Assembly: GCA_026990815.1 (NCBI GenBank)
Contig: JALXCS010000061.1
Location: 1-8,180, forward strand
DNA from: Methylomonas sp.
GTDB taxonomy: Bacteria > Pseudomonadota > Gammaproteobacteria > Methylococcales > Methylomonadaceae
Length of the DNA: 8,180 bases
Reading direction: 5' to 3'
A program made the position numbers and the translations under genes. Within the stretch, counting starts at the first letter, position 1; every line of letters begins with the position of its first letter. Shown here piece by piece: positions 6,799-8,180 of this stretch. The notes beneath the pieces are model-generated. The model was not told the origin of the DNA. It did no database searches and saw only the letters and a list, made by a program, of their open reading frames with translations.

Positions 6799-6827
6799 AT
6801 TATATATCAAATTTTAATGCATCAGGG
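6799..6827 (-). promoter_or_regulatory. Candidate sigma-70 promoter for hflK-hflC
   Basis: A perfect TATAAT lies at 6804-6799 on the minus strand, within TTTGATATATAAT. No good -35 is present: at 15-18 bp spacings only CTGATG or CCCTGA-like hexamers occur. TGATATATA offers an overlapping extended -10 reading. A start near 6792 would give a leader of about 87 nt. This would let hflKC be transcribed independently of hflX. The -10 match can arise by chance in this AT-rich gap, hence the moderate confidence. Confidence 0.4.
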
Positions 6828-6943
6828 TCTTATCACCCGTTTATAAATAATAAACTTAACAAAAATCACTCCTACTTACCAATTCTTACGCATTCAACCA
6901 GAAACCAAAAAAATCACACCAGGAGGCATTTAAAACTATTCAG

Positions 6944-8180
6944 TCAAATTATCTCTTTAAATTCTATTGACTTTAATAACCCCAAATGTTTTTTGTCGAT
7001 TTCAACGGTAATATTCCACCCCCCTTCGGCTATATGTTCTTCATCCAGAATTCGAGCCACCGAGAATAGTTTCGCTCTAATCTGGCCCTGAGAAGGGGAA
7101 AGTCGATACATTTTTTTGACTTTTGTTGTAGAAAAAATTTCAGTTAACGCTAGAAATAATAAATCGATTCCAATGCCAGTCTGTGCAGACAACCAGACTC
7201 TGGCTGGCTGCCCCATCTCATTTCTATCAATTCTGGGCACAAAATCATCTAACAAATCAATCTTGTTCAGAACCTGTAACTGTTTTATATTTTCTGCTCC
7301 TATTTCCTCAAGCACTTGATTAACCTGAAATATCGTATCATCCCGATCTTCCGCATTGGCATCAATAACATGCAACAACAAATCCGCTTCAGCCGCTTCT
7401 TGTAATGTTGATCGAAATGCAGCTACCAATTCATGTGGTAAATGTCTGATAAATCCAACGGTATCAGCCATCACTACATTACCTCCATCCTGCAACTTAC
7501 ATTGCCGTAGCGTCGGGTCCAATGTTGCAAACAACTGATCAGCAGCATAAATTTCTGAACCTGTCATTACATTGAATAGAGTAGATTTACCAGCATTGGT
7601 GTAGCCAACCAGAGAAATAGAAGGAATTTCGGCTCTTTTCCTTTTCGCCCTGCTTTGGTGTCTTTGCTGGGAAACCTTTTCGAGACGCTTCTGAATCTGT
7701 TTGATTCGGACAGCCAGCAACCTTCGGTCTGTTTCCAATTGCGTCTCACCAGGTCCACGCAAACCAATACCACCTTTTTGGCGCTCCAAATGCGTCCAAC
7801 CCCGGATCAGACGAGTGGACAAATGCCTTAGTTGCGCCAATTCGACCTGCAACTTGCCTTCAAAAGTTTGCGCCTGTTGCGCGAAAATATCCAATATCAA
7901 GCCATTCCGATCAACCACGCGAACATCCAAAGCTTGCTCAAGGCTTCTCTCTTGGCTAGGGGTCAAAGGGTTATTAAACAATACGATATCAGCAGAGTGG
8001 TTTTTAATAGCCTCCCTAAGCTCTTCAAGCTTTCCAGTGCCAATATAATATTTTGAATCAGGAGCCTTACGCTTTGCTTCAACCACACAAACTGATTCTG
8101 CTCCAGCTGACCTCGCCAACTCCTTCAATTCATTCAGGTCCTCCTGGCTTGATTGAAAAGAAACATGAACAAGCACCGCC
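6944..8180 (-). CDS. hflX: Ribosome-associated GTPase HflX (5' end cut by window edge)
   Basis: About 411 codons are present; the true start lies beyond 8180. The first readable residues, AVLVHVSF, match AVLVHIYF about 11 residues into E. coli HflX, so the GTG at 8176 is an internal Val codon, not a start. HflX is a cytosolic GTPase that binds the 50S subunit and splits stalled or hibernating ribosomes, notably under heat stress. Counting from that Val: the N-terminal HflX domain runs to about residue 150 (KYYIGTGK, DRNGLILDIFAQ, QVELAQLRHL, the glycine-rich GGIGLRGPGETQLE), then comes a coiled linker to about 182. The G domain has G1 GYTNAGKS (191-198), G3 DTVG (238-241), G4 NKID (304-307) and G5 SAQTG (330-334). 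The reading frame is intact with no missing motif. It is the first gene of the minus-strand cluster seen here. Confidence 0.98.
   Translation of the reverse strand, partial: AVLVHVSFQSSQEDLNELKELARSAGAESVCVVEAKRKAPDSKYYIGTGKLEELREAIKNHSADIVLFNNPLTPSQERSLEQALDVRVVDRNGLILDIFAQQAQTFEGKLQVELAQLRHLSTRLIRGWTHLERQKGGIGLRGPGETQLETDRRLLAVRIKQIQKRLEKVSQQRHQSRAKRKRAEIPSISLVGYTNAGKSTLFNVMTGSEIYAADQLFATLDPTLRQCKLQDGGNVVMADTVGFIRHLPHELVAAFRSTLQEAAEADLLLHVIDANAEDRDDTIFQVNQVLEEIGAENIKQLQVLNKIDLLDDFVPRIDRNEMGQPARVWLSAQTGIGIDLLFLALTEIFSTTKVKKMYRLSPSQGQIRAKLFSVARILDEEHIAEGGWNITVEIDKKHLGLLKSIEFKEII

Larger units (their letters stand above)
6706..6943. other. hflX-hflK intergenic region
   Basis: This 238-bp AT-rich gap holds no recognisable gene; minus-strand frames here are 11 codons or shorter. 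It contains two adjacent dyads at 6825-6838 (GGGT/ACCC) and 6839-6855 (GTTTAT/ATAAAC), the TATAAT box, and an inverted repeat CAGCAT/ATGCTG (6793-6798 with 6763-6768) over the presumed transcription start. It also holds two AGTGGAG copies, the second being the hflK ribosome site. A run of seven T on the minus strand (6913-6907) follows the hflX stop, but no hairpin precedes it, so hflX has no clear terminator here. Confidence 0.5.

Noticed and set aside
6907..6913. Seven-T run (minus strand) after hflX as an intrinsic terminator
   Set aside because: No GC-rich inverted repeat precedes the run on the minus strand.
6381..7091. 236-codon plus-strand open frame covering the hflX-hflK gap
   Set aside because: It is antisense to the conserved hflK N-terminus and hflX C-terminus, has low-complexity His/Leu/Ser/Asn content, resembles no family I know, and has no ribosome site. 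The long run open is explained by reading through the reverse strand of real genes.
7701..8056. Overlapping plus-strand frames opposite the hflX N-terminal domain
   Set aside because: They are antisense to a strongly conserved GTPase, mutually overlapping, and Ser/Cys/Arg-rich as is common for reverse-strand readings.
8174..8176. GTG at 8176 as the hflX start
   Set aside because: The frame continues to the window edge and the residues before it (Ala, then Val) align with the interior of E. coli HflX, so the real start is outside the window.

Overview
The window looks like ordinary chromosome from a moderately AT-rich gammaproteobacterium. Five genes lie on the minus strand in the order hflX (cut by the right edge) - hflK - hflC - hisZ - purA, an arrangement known from gammaproteobacteria such as Pseudomonas. 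hisZ indicates a non-enteric lineage that uses the short HisG plus HisZ form of ATP phosphoribosyltransferase. By synteny alone, hfq would be expected just beyond the right edge. A methylotroph-like gammaproteobacterium is possible, but I cannot establish the genus from sequence alone.

Layout: positions 1-114 are an AT-rich leader without a clear gene. Positions 115-1972 (plus strand) hold a ygfZ homologue (folate-binding Fe-S cluster maintenance protein) and, 10 bp later, a stand-alone HDOD-domain protein. These converge on the minus-strand cluster across a 61-bp gap (1973-2033) with a weak hairpin. Positions 2034-4525 hold purA and hisZ, 5 bp apart. A 135-bp gap (4526-4660) separates hisZ from hflC and contains the clearest intrinsic-terminator-like hairpin in the window, ending about 20 nt before the hisZ start. 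hflC and hflK (4661-6705) are 2 bp apart. A 238-bp gap (6706-6943) follows, with a perfect TATAAT box and several dyads, and then hflX runs off the right edge.

How the genes work together: HflK and HflC are SPFH-family membrane proteins that form the complex modulating FtsH proteolysis. HflX is a ribosome-associated GTPase. HisZ and PurA work at branch points of histidine and purine metabolism, which share ATP and AICAR. YgfZ supports Fe-S enzymes. The HDOD protein is a probable non-catalytic signalling or scaffold protein of unknown target.

The starts of three genes are best placed downstream of the longest open frame: hisZ at 4525, hflC at 5518 and hflK at 6705. The reasons are Shine-Dalgarno spacing and agreement with family N-termini. 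I see no mobile element, CRISPR array, tRNA, rRNA or defence system. The observations worth a second look are in the non-coding gaps, especially the hflC-hisZ leader. I do not see convincing evidence of a novel system here.
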